A stretch of 64,000 bases of DNA from Streptomyces caniferus. Lineage in GTDB: Bacteria > Actinomycetota > Actinomycetes > Streptomycetales > Streptomycetaceae. Shown piece after piece: positions 44,715 to 52,280 of the stretch. The notes under the pieces were generated by a model that ran no database searches, was not told the DNA's origin, and worked only from the letters and a program-made list of their open reading frames with translations. The position numbers were made by a program, and so were the translations under genes. The stretch covers positions 3,667,501 to 3,731,500 of the forward strand of contig NZ_BLIN01000005.1 of the NCBI RefSeq assembly GCF_009811555.1, given 5' to 3'. How positions within the stretch are numbered: position 1 is the stretch's first letter; every line of letters starts with the position of its first letter.

Positions 44715-44788
44715 AACAACCGTTCTCTGAACTACTCCACCCGTGGGCAGTCGTAGACTGAAGGAACTGAGTGAACAACTGTCCTCTG
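44715..44788. promoter_or_regulatory. direct repeats in the divergent promoter region
   Basis: AACAACCGTTCTCTG (44715-44729) and AACAACTGTCCTCTG (44774-44788) match at 13 of 15 bases, 59 bp apart, one near each divergent start. Confidence 0.55.
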
Positions 44789-44806
44789 GAATCGGAAAGG
44801 AAGATC

Positions 44807-44971
44807 ATGCTCTTCCTCGTCGCAGCCCTCCTCCTGATGGGGATCATGCTGGGCACCGCGGCACATCTCCCCGTCCCCGTCACCCTCGTCGCGGCCGCCG
44901 TCATCGCCGGCTGGCTGCTCGTCTTCTTCCTCCGCGAACGCCGCCACCACGCCGAGGTGACCTCCCGATGA
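44807..44971 (+). CDS. small membrane protein
   Basis: 54 residues: two hydrophobic helices (LFLVAALLLMGIMLG and VTLVAAAVIAGWLLVFFL) and a basic tail (RERRHHAEVTSR). ATG behind GGAAAGGAAG. Its stop overlaps the next start (ATGA), so the two are coupled. Probably controlled by the divergent TetR. Function unknown. Confidence 0.7.
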   Translation: MLFLVAALLLMGIMLGTAAHLPVPVTLVAAAVIAGWLLVFFLRERRHHAEVTSR

Positions 44972-45291
44972 CCACGCTCAGCGAAGCCGCCCGGACGACC
45001 TCGCCCGCACCGGCCCCCGAGCCCCAGGCCCCCCACCGGCCCACCTCCCGCCTCCGCTCCCACGCGGACGGCATGGCCGTGGCCTCCTTCATCCTCGGCC
45101 TGCTCGGCACCCTGGTCCTCAACATCGTTCTCGGCCCCTGTGCCCTGATCCTCGGCGGCCTGTCCCTGGCCCGCGGCACCACCCGCCGCGGCCGCGCCCT
45201 CCTGGGCCTCGCCCTCGGCACCGCCGACCTCCTCCTCCTGGCCCTCCTCACCACCACGGACGGCACCATCAGCTGGCACATCGGCGGCTGA
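44968..45291 (+). CDS. DUF4190-like membrane protein
   Basis: 107 residues. Pro-rich N-terminus (APAPEPQAPHRPT), then two helices with the DUF4190 look (MAVASFILGLLGTLVLNIVLGPCALILGGLSLARG). Translationally coupled to the preceding small gene. Function unknown. Confidence 0.72.
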   Translation: MTTLSEAARTTSPAPAPEPQAPHRPTSRLRSHADGMAVASFILGLLGTLVLNIVLGPCALILGGLSLARGTTRRGRALLGLALGTADLLLLALLTTTDGTISWHIGG

Positions 45292-45405
45292 CACCACCCC
45301 GTGGCCGAGGCCGCGAAAACCGGCCCCACGGCCGACACGCTGCCGATGGCGGTGGTCGCACCCCGACCACCGCCATCGGCATCTGCATCGCCGCGCCCTG
45401 CCGCT

Positions 45406-45440
45406 TGCCCCTGCCCCTGCCCCTGCCCCTGCCCCTGCCC
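45406..45440. repeat. TGCCCC hexamer microsatellite
   Basis: 5.8 perfect copies of TGCCCC in the 287-bp gap before the monooxygenase gene. The opposite strand has regularly spaced GGGG runs that could form a quadruplex. Confidence 0.9.
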
Positions 45441-45605
45441 ACCGTCGAGGTCGGGTGCGCGTGCCCCCACCCGCCCCCGGCGATAGCGCATGGAACCGCC
45501 GGAATCGGTGTATCCCCCTGATGTCGGCGCAAGCTGCCGGAGGCAGGCCATCGGCCCGCCACTACGGAGCCGAGCGCGATGCCGGACGAGGAGAGGGGCA
45601 GGCAC

Positions 45606-47147
45606 ATGGCCGACGACACGGACGCGGCGGATGCGGCGGATGTGGCGGATGCGAGGGACGCGGGGGACACGGCAGACGCGGCGAAGCAGCCAAGCCCGAA
45701 GACCGCTTCGGGGGCCGGGGCCGGGGCGGGGGCGCACGCGCGTCATGCGGTGGTGATCGGGGGTGGCCTGGCCGGCCTGCTGTGCGCCCACATCCTTGCG
45801 CGCCACGCGAAGGAGGTCACGCTTGTCGAGCGCGACCGCTTCCCGGCGGAGGGGCACGACCGCCCCGGCGTGCCGCAGGGCCGGCACCCCCACATCCTTC
45901 TGGAGAGCGGCCAGCAGGCGTTGGACAGTCTCTTACCCGGCTTCACCGACCAATTGAAGGCCGCGGGCTCGCCTCGCGTGGGGTTGCCCGCGGACATGGT
46001 CCAGTGGCAGGACCGCTGGTTCGCACGGCTTCCCGCCACCCAGACCATGTTCACCGGCTCGCGTGCCCAGCTGGAGCAGCTGGTGCGGGAGCGGGTGTTC
46101 GCCGACCCCGCGATCCGTGCCGTCGAAGCCACCGACGTCGTCGGCTTGACGGGGGATGCCGCGCGGGTCCGAGGTGTGGTGCTGCGCGAGCGCGGCCACG
46201 GCACTCGGCGCGAACTGCCCGCGGACCTGGTCGTCGACGCGTCCGGGCGCGGCTCGCACGCCGCGCGCTGGCTGACCGGAATCGGGGCGGATCCCGCCCG
46301 GGAAGAGCGGCTCGACACCGGGCTCGCCTACGCCTCCCGCGTCTACCGCCATCCCCACGGCGAGCTCACGCCCGACGACGTGGCGGGCCGGGAGGACGCG
46401 CGGCGCACCGACGCATCGGCCTACTACGTCTTCCCCACCCCGGCTCGCCCCAGCGGCGGAGGCATCCTTCCTGTGGAAGGGGGGCGCCACCTGGCCATCC
46501 TCTTCGGGCTGCGCGGCGACGAACCGCCCACCGACGAGGAGGGGTTCACCCGGTACGCCGCAACGCGCCTGCCGCACCCCTTCATCCACGACTGGCTGTC
46601 GGACGCCGAACCGCTCTCCCCCGTCCACGGCTTCCGCAACACCGCCAACGTCCGGCGCCGCTACGACCGCCCGGGCCGGCGCCCTGCCGGGTTCCTCGCC
46701 GTCGGTGACGCGCTGTGCACCTTCAACCCGATCTACGGGCAGGGCATGGCCGTCGCCGCCATGAGTGCCGTGGCCCTGCGCGACGCCCTGGCGGACCCCC
46801 GCCGCACACCGACGACCCTGCGCGTCCAGCGGGCGCTCCTGAACGCCTCGCGGCAGGCATGGGAGATCTCGGCCGGGGCCGACAAATCGATGCCGGGAGC
46901 AGTCGGCGACAGGACCATGACGCGGACACGGCTGACGCAGCGCCCCGCCAACTGGTACCTCAAGCGAGTTCAGGAGCAGTACGCCACCGAGCCCGTCGTC
47001 GCCGCTGCCTTCCGCTCCGTACTCAGCCTCTCGTCCCCCTTCACCGCCCTGTTCGCCCCGGGCATCGCCCGCCTGGTCCTCCTGCGCCCCGCCCCTCCCG
47101 CACCCACGACCCCACCGTTGCGCCGACCCTCCCAAGACGCCGGCTGA
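45606..47147 (+). CDS. FAD-dependent monooxygenase/reductase
   Basis: 513 residues. A low-complexity Ala/Asp N-terminus (residues 1-45), then the FAD-binding HAVVIGGGLAGLLCAHIL and the second FAD/ribose motif RRPAGFLAVGDALCTFNPIYGQGM. It resembles the geranylgeranyl reductase/halogenase branch of flavoproteins rather than PHBH. No RADP-type halogenase Trp motif was seen. ATG 45606 chosen because of GAGGAGAGG upstream; ATG 45579 is possible. Stands alone before the tRNA; substrate unknown. Confidence 0.82.
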   Translation: MADDTDAADAADVADARDAGDTADAAKQPSPKTASGAGAGAGAHARHAVVIGGGLAGLLCAHILARHAKEVTLVERDRFPAEGHDRPGVPQGRHPHILLESGQQALDSLLPGFTDQLKAAGSPRVGLPADMVQWQDRWFARLPATQTMFTGSRAQLEQLVRERVFADPAIRAVEATDVVGLTGDAARVRGVVLRERGHGTRRELPADLVVDASGRGSHAARWLTGIGADPAREERLDTGLAYASRVYRHPHGELTPDDVAGREDARRTDASAYYVFPTPARPSGGGILPVEGGRHLAILFGLRGDEPPTDEEGFTRYAATRLPHPFIHDWLSDAEPLSPVHGFRNTANVRRRYDRPGRRPAGFLAVGDALCTFNPIYGQGMAVAAMSAVALRDALADPRRTPTTLRVQRALLNASRQAWEISAGADKSMPGAVGDRTMTRTRLTQRPANWYLKRVQEQYATEPVVAAAFRSVLSLSSPFTALFAPGIARLVLLRPAPPAPTTPPLRRPSQDAG

Positions 47148-47356
47148 CCTTCCTGCCAGTCAGAACAGCTACAGGCAGCGGCCGACCACAACAGCAACCA
47201 CCGACCACACTCACGATCATGAACGAGCCGAGGCGCCCACCACACCCCAGTCCCATCCGCTACCCTGTCTGGAACCGCCGCTCGCGGCGGTCCGCTCTTG
47301 CCGGGAACAGGATGAATCATCACCAAAAGCATTCGTCCCCACCCTGCGCAAGCCCC

Positions 47357-47429
47357 GCCTCCGTAGCTCAGGGGATAGAGCACCGCTCTCCTAAAGCGGG
47401 TGTCGCAGGTTCGAATCCTGCCGGGGGCA
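47357..47429 (+). tRNA. tRNA-Arg (anticodon CCT)
   Basis: 73 nt. Acceptor GCCTCCG / CGGGGGC, D arm GCTC / GAGC, anticodon stem CCGCT / AGCGG around loop CTCCTAA, T arm GCAGG-TTCGAAT-CCTGC. CCA (47430-47432) is encoded. Serves as the left attachment site of the element that follows. Confidence 0.97.
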
Positions 47430-47432
47430 CCA
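47388..47432 (+). repeat. attL (45-bp direct repeat)
   Basis: From the anticodon loop to the CCA end of tRNA-Arg; identical to 53351-53395. Confidence 0.9.
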
Positions 47433-47435
47433 GGC

Positions 47436-47471
47436 AAAAGGCCCCGGACCGATCATGGTCCGGGGCCTTTT
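47436..47471 (+). terminator. tRNA terminator
   Basis: AAAAGGCCCCGGACC and GGTCCGGGGCCTTTT form a 15-bp stem with a 6-base loop, ending in TTTT, right after the tRNA. Confidence 0.85.
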
Positions 47472-47661
47472 GACGGCAGTCCCCTCGGCCGATGCCCGGA
47501 GCACATCCGGATCTTCCGCAAGAACACATCGTCCGCCACCCGGACCACGCGTGCGCCTCCGCGCAGGGTCCCGGCCGCCGGCGCCCTGCGACCGCTGCGC
47601 GACCCGGACGCGCCGGAGCTGGACGACGACGAGGCCGAGGAGTAAGCACGTTGATCGGCGG

Positions 47662-47818
47662 CTACGCGGTGCCCTCGATCTCGGCCCGTAGGTGGACGGC
47701 GAGAGCGCGGACCTCTTTGCTCGGGGTGAGCAGTACGACGTCCTCGGCCTCCGCCAGGCCCAACCAGACCCAGGCTCGGCGTAGCCGACCGCGAAGCGCG
47801 CGTGGTCGGTGTTGTCAC
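47662..47818 (-). pseudogene. gene fragment of unknown family
   Basis: Reading on the minus strand, DHARFAVGYAEPGSG in one frame is followed after a shift by LAEAEDVVLLTPSKEVRALA and a stop at 47662. The second part has a clear gene-like helix and G/C bias, but no start exists in its frame. Looks like a frameshifted small gene at the left end of the element. Family not recognised. Confidence 0.35.
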
Positions 47819-47889
47819 GCATGGAGGAGGACGAGCGCGGACGCGGCCCCGGGCGGCGGCCAGGCAGGGAGAAAATGACCTGTGAGCGG

Positions 47890-48207
47890 CTACTTGTTCT
47901 CCGGGGGCAGGTTGAAGCCTTCCCGGTCGAATGCCCGCCAGCGATCCTCGTACGACCGCTCAGTGTTCGCGGGCGCTGCCGTCCGGGTGGCCTCGGTCAC
48001 CTCGTCGGTGCCGTAGGCGTACTCCGTGGACTCACGGTTGTACGTCGGGCTGTACAGCTTGACGGCGTACAGGTTCTCGTCGGCGTTCGCGGACGTGACC
48101 TCGCGGACGATTCCGTCGAGGTACTGCACCCCGGTGCCGACGTGCCCGCGCTTGGTGACGATGCGGACGATCTTGTCGGGGTCGGGCTGGAGGTCTTGGA
48201 CCTGCAC
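47890..48207 (-). CDS. hypothetical protein
   Basis: 105 residues from a GTG behind GAAGGAGAAC. Polar, acidic, no membrane helix: KIVRIVTKRGHVGTGVQYLDG then ENLYAVKLYSPTYNRE. The first half looks like a small beta-barrel. Less GC-biased than the core chromosome. Lies near attL; function unknown. Confidence 0.65.
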   Translation of the reverse strand: MQVQDLQPDPDKIVRIVTKRGHVGTGVQYLDGIVREVTSANADENLYAVKLYSPTYNRESTEYAYGTDEVTEATRTAAPANTERSYEDRWRAFDREGFNLPPENK

Positions 48208-48524
48208 GGCGTTCTCCTTCGCGTTCTTGTCCTTGGTCCGCCGTCAGGCGGTGACGTCAGCCAGGCGTGCCGACATCAGGTGGCACTGTTGATCATCGGT
48301 CGGCAGGCGTCTTTCCGCCCGTCCGACCGGTGCTGGCTCATCCGAATGAGTGGCGGCGCACCCTCCGGCCGGAAAAACCGTCAATCTTCGGGACGGCGGA
48401 CTGAACCAGTGCCTGTTTCTGAACCCTGCACGAGCAGGTCAGAGGCCATCGGCCCGAAATGAAAACTTTTGCGTACGCGTTTGGGGAACGGTCACAGCGA
48501 CCGCCCCCCAAACGGAGGGGAAGG

Positions 48525-48983
48525 TCAGACGGAGTACCGGTCGATCCTGAGGACCCAGTTCTGAAGGCCCGCTGTGGTGATGGTGGCGCTCGGGTCGACC
48601 ACGACCTTCGCGGTAAAGGTGGACTGGGTCATCTGCGCCGGGACCTCGAACACGCGCGTGGTCGTCCTGGAGGACCACTCGCCCTGATCGTTGGCGTTGT
48701 CGAAGCGATGGTTGCCGCTGACCGGATGCGACTGCTGGCCGTTGAAGAGGATGTCCAGTCCGAGGACGCCGTTGTTGCCGGTGGCCTGCACCAGAGTCTC
48801 GGCGGAGAACGTGGCCACGAAGATGGCCCCCCAGGACGGCGATGCGGAGCCGCCCACCAGCAGGTTGATCGTCGCGCCCGGCAGGTCCTGCTGGCCGCTG
48901 CTGGTGGTTTGCCAGCGGGCGGGGTCGTAGACCAGGTCCGTTTTGATGATCCCGGCGCTGGTCGATAGAGACGAAGCCGCCAT
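48525..48983 (-). CDS. hypothetical protein, probable beta-sandwich
   Basis: 152 residues, ATG at 48983 behind GAAAGAAGG. Rich in Thr/Ser/Val beta-strand patterns (TINLLVGGSASPSWGAIFVA, TRVFEVPAQMTQSTFTAKVV). No signal peptide or Cys. It resembles small virion or surface-type domains, but no family was recognised. A 28-bp palindrome lies about 180 bp upstream. Confidence 0.65.
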   Translation of the reverse strand: MAASSLSTSAGIIKTDLVYDPARWQTTSSGQQDLPGATINLLVGGSASPSWGAIFVATFSAETLVQATGNNGVLGLDILFNGQQSHPVSGNHRFDNANDQGEWSSRTTTRVFEVPAQMTQSTFTAKVVVDPSATITTAGLQNWVLRIDRYSV

Positions 48984-49159
48984 GGTCTGCCTTCTTTCTC
49001 TCGGAGCGAGTTGCTCACATCCACAGAAGCCGACCTTCAGAGCGCACCACCTCACCAAGCCCGCGCCTCCATACGCCGATGGCACGGCACTCTCCCGCAG
49101 GTACGGTGCATCGCTTGCTGAGGCATGGTTCAGAAGCAGGCACTCAGACCGCTTCGCGC

Positions 49160-49187
49160 CTGTCGGCAAACGATCGTTTGCCGACAG
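49160..49187. promoter_or_regulatory. perfect 28-bp palindrome
   Basis: Arms CTGTCGGCAAACGA and TCGTTTGCCGACAG with no spacer, upstream of the minus-strand gene at 48983 and downstream of the integrase remnant. Could be an operator or a replication/transfer site of the element. Confidence 0.7.
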
Positions 49188-49246
49188 ACGGTCGACGCGT
49201 CCAATGAACCCGGGCAATCCGGGGGTTCGGGACGGCGCGAATCCAA

Positions 49247-49807
49247 TCAGATCCAATGGTGATTACTGACAGGGTTGGACGACAGATAGGGGCCGATCCT
49301 CCGTACGGAAGGGGCCCCTCGGTGGCGATGACACAGCCGCCCCCGCCGTGACAGCGGGGGCGGCTGTGCCTTGCCGCACCGGCACGGGTGACCAGTTAAA
49401 GAGGCATGCGCCGCTTGAGCAGCCGGTCCATGTGACTGATCGCCTCTCGCTGCGTGTCGTGCACGACGTGGGTGTACACGTCCATCGTGATGCTGATCTG
49501 GCTGTGCCCCAGCATTTCCCAGTAGGCGCGCCAGCGCCTCCCCAGTCTCAGGCTGGATGGGCCCGAGACACACCAAGCCATCGCCGAAGACCGTCACGTC
49601 AGCCCTCAGGCCGAGGAAGTCCGTCCCCAGGCCAGCGCTGTGGAGTTGTTCGGCCAGCGCGTCAGCACCGCGCTTGGCTTCGGCCCAACCGCGTACGTAC
49701 GGCATTGCCGGCGAAAGGTTCTCGGCTCGTTTGGCGGCTACACGACGCGGGTCGGTCACGTCCTCCACCTTCTCCTTGCTCTTGGTCAGTCCGTCTTGCG
49801 AGTGCAC
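49247..49807 (-). CDS. small paralogous protein with a chimeric C-terminus
   Basis: 186-residue frame from GTG 49807, which overlaps the stop of the upstream paralog. Residues about 40-97 (RGADALAEQLHSAGLGTDF, LRADVTVFGDGLVCLGPIQP, ETGEALARLLG) match the neighbouring gene's core. After LLG the DNA becomes integrase sequence read out of frame (GNAGAQPDQHHDGRVHPRR), so the tail is non-native. No membrane segment. Function unknown. Confidence 0.5.
   Translation of the reverse strand: MHSQDGLTKSKEKVEDVTDPRRVAAKRAENLSPAMPYVRGWAEAKRGADALAEQLHSAGLGTDFLGLRADVTVFGDGLVCLGPIQPETGEALARLLGNAGAQPDQHHDGRVHPRRARHAARGDQSHGPAAQAAHASLTGHPCRCGKAQPPPLSRRGRLCHRHRGAPSVRRIGPYLSSNPVSNHHWI
49332..49368. terminator. 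terminator-type hairpin
   Basis: 15-bp perfect stem CACAGCCGCCCCCGC / GCGGGGGCGGCTGTG with a 7-base loop, 28 bp past the integrase remnant stop on the minus strand. Confidence 0.65.
49396..49519 (-). pseudogene. tyrosine recombinase (integrase), C-terminal fragment only
   Basis: About 40 residues: EMLGHSQISITMDVYTHVVH then DTQREAISHMDRLLKRRMPL. LGHSQ-ITMDVYTHV is the last catalytic His and Tyr region of phage-type integrases. Everything upstream (Arg, first His, SAM-like domain) is missing; the sequence joins the small paralog gene at about 49519. This was presumably the integrase of the tRNA-Arg element. Confidence 0.8.
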
Positions 49808-50082
49808 GAGTCGCCTGCCTCTTCGGAACCACGGGAGCACAGCAACGCGCGCCGCAGCAGCTCTGCCAGGCGCTCCGCCGTCTCCGGTGAGACTCGGCCG
49901 AGTTCGATGAGGCCGTGGCCGAAGGCGTTCAGGTCGGCACGGAGGTAGGGGAAGTCGCGTGCCATGCCGGCTGCGGTCAGTACATCCCGCAACGCGGTGG
50001 TGGCGTTGCGGGCTGCGTACCACTCGTCTGTCTCCAGCGGTGACCAGCGGGCGGCGTCCTCGGGAGGTTCCTCACTGGGCAC
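49786..50082 (-). CDS. hypothetical small protein (paralog of the next gene)
   Basis: 98 residues, ATG at 50082 inside the upstream gene's last codons. Core TALRDVLTAAGMARDFPYL, then RADLNAFGHGLIELGRVSPE and TAERLAELLRRAL, about 40% identical to the downstream protein. All-helical, soluble. Follows the Prim-Pol-neighbour-type gene with overlap (translational coupling). Function unknown. Confidence 0.65.
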   Translation of the reverse strand: MPSEEPPEDAARWSPLETDEWYAARNATTALRDVLTAAGMARDFPYLRADLNAFGHGLIELGRVSPETAERLAELLRRALLCSRGSEEAGDSCTRKTD

Positions 50083-50632
50083 GGTCGCTCACCCACTCAA
50101 GCCCCTTGGGCCGTTCCGCTTCGGGGGTCGGGTACTGCTCGCCGTAGCGGTCTGCTCGTTCGATCAAAGCCGACGCGGCCGTGAACATCACCGCCAGCGA
50201 TGCCGTGCGCAGCGGGGATGCCTCGGGGCGGCGAATGGGCGCGCGTAGCCACTGGTGGCGGTCATCGGCCATCGGCATCGGCCCGGGTACGACGACGAAG
50301 AAGCCGGCGTCGAGATAGCGGTACTCGGGTGGGGTGGCCGTCTCCAGGGACACGAGACGCGCGAAGCGCGCCCGCGACTTGGACGACAGAAGAAACCCGA
50401 TCTGCTTTGCGCGACGGTCCATCATGACCGGGCCGAGCGGCATTTCGCGGCGTACCAGCTGGTCGAAGGTCTCCATGCCCAAGCGCTGGCTCGTGACCAC
50501 CACATCGAAGAGGCGCCCGGTCGGCAGCGTGCACGGGCGCCTGGGGTCATCCGCCCAATGAGCCCGGCACATCGCTGGATCGTCAGCGACAGCGGACAGC
50601 CACTGAATGCCTCGCCTCGTCATCCTCTGCAC
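50072..50632 (-). CDS. conserved actinobacterial element protein (Prim-Pol-associated type)
   Basis: 186 residues. RRGIQWLSAVADDPAMCRAH, GRLFDVVVTSQRLGMETFDQ, FFVVVPGPMPMADDRHQWLR and APIRRPEASPL have the pattern of the streptomycete bifunctional primase/polymerase-like N-terminal (GxxWLSAxxDDPxxCRAxW) proteins found with XRE regulators. The Prim-Pol catalytic Asp pair is not clearly seen. First of three overlapping minus-strand genes; divergent from the XRE regulator. Confidence 0.6.
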   Translation of the reverse strand: MQRMTRRGIQWLSAVADDPAMCRAHWADDPRRPCTLPTGRLFDVVVTSQRLGMETFDQLVRREMPLGPVMMDRRAKQIGFLLSSKSRARFARLVSLETATPPEYRYLDAGFFVVVPGPMPMADDRHQWLRAPIRRPEASPLRTASLAVMFTAASALIERADRYGEQYPTPEAERPKGLEWVSDRAQ

Positions 50633-50730
50633 GTCATCCCACCTCGCTCGGCAACTGCGGCGGCTCGTCTGCCGCGGTGCAACCAGACTCCTGCGTGAGG
50701 CCCTGAGCTGGGCAGATGACGAGAGGTGAC

Positions 50731-50767
50731 GGGGGATGACGGGTATTGCACGATCGCGTCATCCCCC
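50731..50767. promoter_or_regulatory. 11-bp inverted repeat in divergent promoter region
   Basis: GGGGGATGACG (50731-50741) and CGTCATCCCCC (50757-50767), 15 bases apart, between the Prim-Pol-type gene and the XRE regulator. The short motif GATGACG also recurs at 50714-50721. Confidence 0.55.
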
Positions 50768-50880
50768 ATCAGGGTCTGAACCGCGGGCAATCCACCGGAG
50801 TCGCCACGCGGCGCGTGTCAGGTCCCTAGATTCAGGGGAAGGAACGGGCATCGCCCACGCCGTCCGGGGAGGCGATCACC

Positions 50881-52272
50881 ACGGTATCGACGCCGACGTC
50901 GTTCGGTCCTCTCCTGCTGCGCGCCCGGAAGAGCCGCGGTTGGAGTCAGGCCCGGCTGGTCCATGAACTACGCCAAGTCGCCACTCGACACGGCCAGTCG
51001 CTTCCGGCCGACGCGAGCGTGAAGCGGCGAATCGCCAGTTGGGAGAACGGCCACAGCGCTCCGGATGAGTTCTACGGCCCGGTGGTGTGCGAAACCCTGG
51101 GGATGTCCTCTGCTGAACTGGGGCTGGGCCACCTCACCGGCCAGGACTCCGCCCTCCTGGACGCCGGCTACCCCGCCAGCCCCGACGCTGCCATTGCGAA
51201 CGTGGACCGCCTCTGGCGGGCGGATCTGAACGGCTATGACCCCCTGCTTCAGGCCCAGGCGTCCGAGCCCGCGTGGAGCGAAGCGTCGTTACGGTGGCTT
51301 GTTGCTCCGGAGGCAGCATTCCCCAAGGCGACGGGCGATCAAGGGCCGCGTGTGGGCCTCGCCGACGTCGCGGTGATCAAGTCGACCTGCGACATGTTTG
51401 CCCAGCTCGATGACCGGTTCGGCGGAGACCATGCTCGCCAGTCCGTGATCCAGTACCTCAGCCGGGACGTAGCGCCGCTGCTCTCCGGCCGGTACACCGA
51501 GTCGGTTGGGCGCGCCCTGTTTTCGACCGTCGCCGAAGCCACCCTGCTGGCAGGTTGGATGACATACGACGCTTGTCAGCACGGACTGGCACAGCGTTAC
51601 TTTCTCCAGGCTCTCAGGCTCGCCCAAGATGGCAACGATCGACGCCTGGCCGGCAGCATCCTGTCCGCGATGAGCCACCAGGCCACGTTTCTGGGCCAGT
51701 TCACCCACGGCGCCACCCTCGCTCGCGCGGCCCTGATGGGTATCTCCGCTGTCGCCACTCCGACCCTGCGTGCGCAGTTCCACGCGATGGAGGCTCGGGC
51801 GCTGGCGCGCACCGGTGACCGGCACGCGTGCGAAAGTGCACTCGCCGCAGCCGCCAAGGCGCTGGAGAGTTGCAATACGGATGACGAGCCCGAGTGGATC
51901 ACCTACTTCGACGCTGCCGAACTGGCGGCGGAGGCCGCCCACTGTTTCCGCGACGTGCGCAGCGCTCGCCAAGCCGTCTCCCACGCGGAAAACGCCATGA
52001 GCGGCAGCCACGTCCGCAGCGACTTCTTCGCCACCATGGTCCTGGCCGACGCCCACCTCCACGCCGGCGATGCCGAGGAAGCTTGCGACGTCGCCCTGGA
52101 CGCCCTTGATCTCGGGGAACAGCTCAGGTCCGCTCGATGCGTCGCCTACCTTGCCGAGTTCCGCCAGCACCTTGCGGGCTCAGGGCCTACCGCCGCCCTC
52201 CGCGAGTTCCACGAGCAGGCCGCGGAACACCGTTTGTGGATCGCAAGCGGGCAAGCGCTGACGGCTTCGTAG
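50881..52272 (+). CDS. XRE family regulator with TPR-type repeats
   Basis: About 463 residues. Helix-turn-helix at the N-terminus (LLLRARKSRGWSQARLVHEL ... VKRRIASWENGHSAP), then a long all-helical region with TPR-like units (ALRLAQDGNDRRLAGSILSA, ALARTGDRHACESALAAAAK). The frame opens at 50830 with no ATG/GTG before the HTH. GGGGAGG (50866-50872) is followed 8 bases later by ACG at 50881, exactly where ATG would be expected. GTG 51019 would cut the HTH. Probably the element's master regulator. Confidence 0.75.
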   Translation, partial: TVSTPTSFGPLLLRARKSRGWSQARLVHELRQVATRHGQSLPADASVKRRIASWENGHSAPDEFYGPVVCETLGMSSAELGLGHLTGQDSALLDAGYPASPDAAIANVDRLWRADLNGYDPLLQAQASEPAWSEASLRWLVAPEAAFPKATGDQGPRVGLADVAVIKSTCDMFAQLDDRFGGDHARQSVIQYLSRDVAPLLSGRYTESVGRALFSTVAEATLLAGWMTYDACQHGLAQRYFLQALRLAQDGNDRRLAGSILSAMSHQATFLGQFTHGATLARAALMGISAVATPTLRAQFHAMEARALARTGDRHACESALAAAAKALESCNTDDEPEWITYFDAAELAAEAAHCFRDVRSARQAVSHAENAMSGSHVRSDFFATMVLADAHLHAGDAEEACDVALDALDLGEQLRSARCVAYLAEFRQHLAGSGPTAALREFHEQAAEHRLWIASGQALTAS

Positions 52273-52280
52273 CCGCCAGG

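Noticed and set aside
45300..45893. minus-strand ORF of 330 codons over the DUF4190 and monooxygenase region
   Set aside because: Repetitive GQGQGQ peptide from the hexamer microsatellite and antisense to supported genes.
47368..47649. ORF reading through the tRNA-Arg (PPAGFEPATPALGERCSIP)
   Set aside because: This is the usual false protein produced by translating a tRNA gene antisense.
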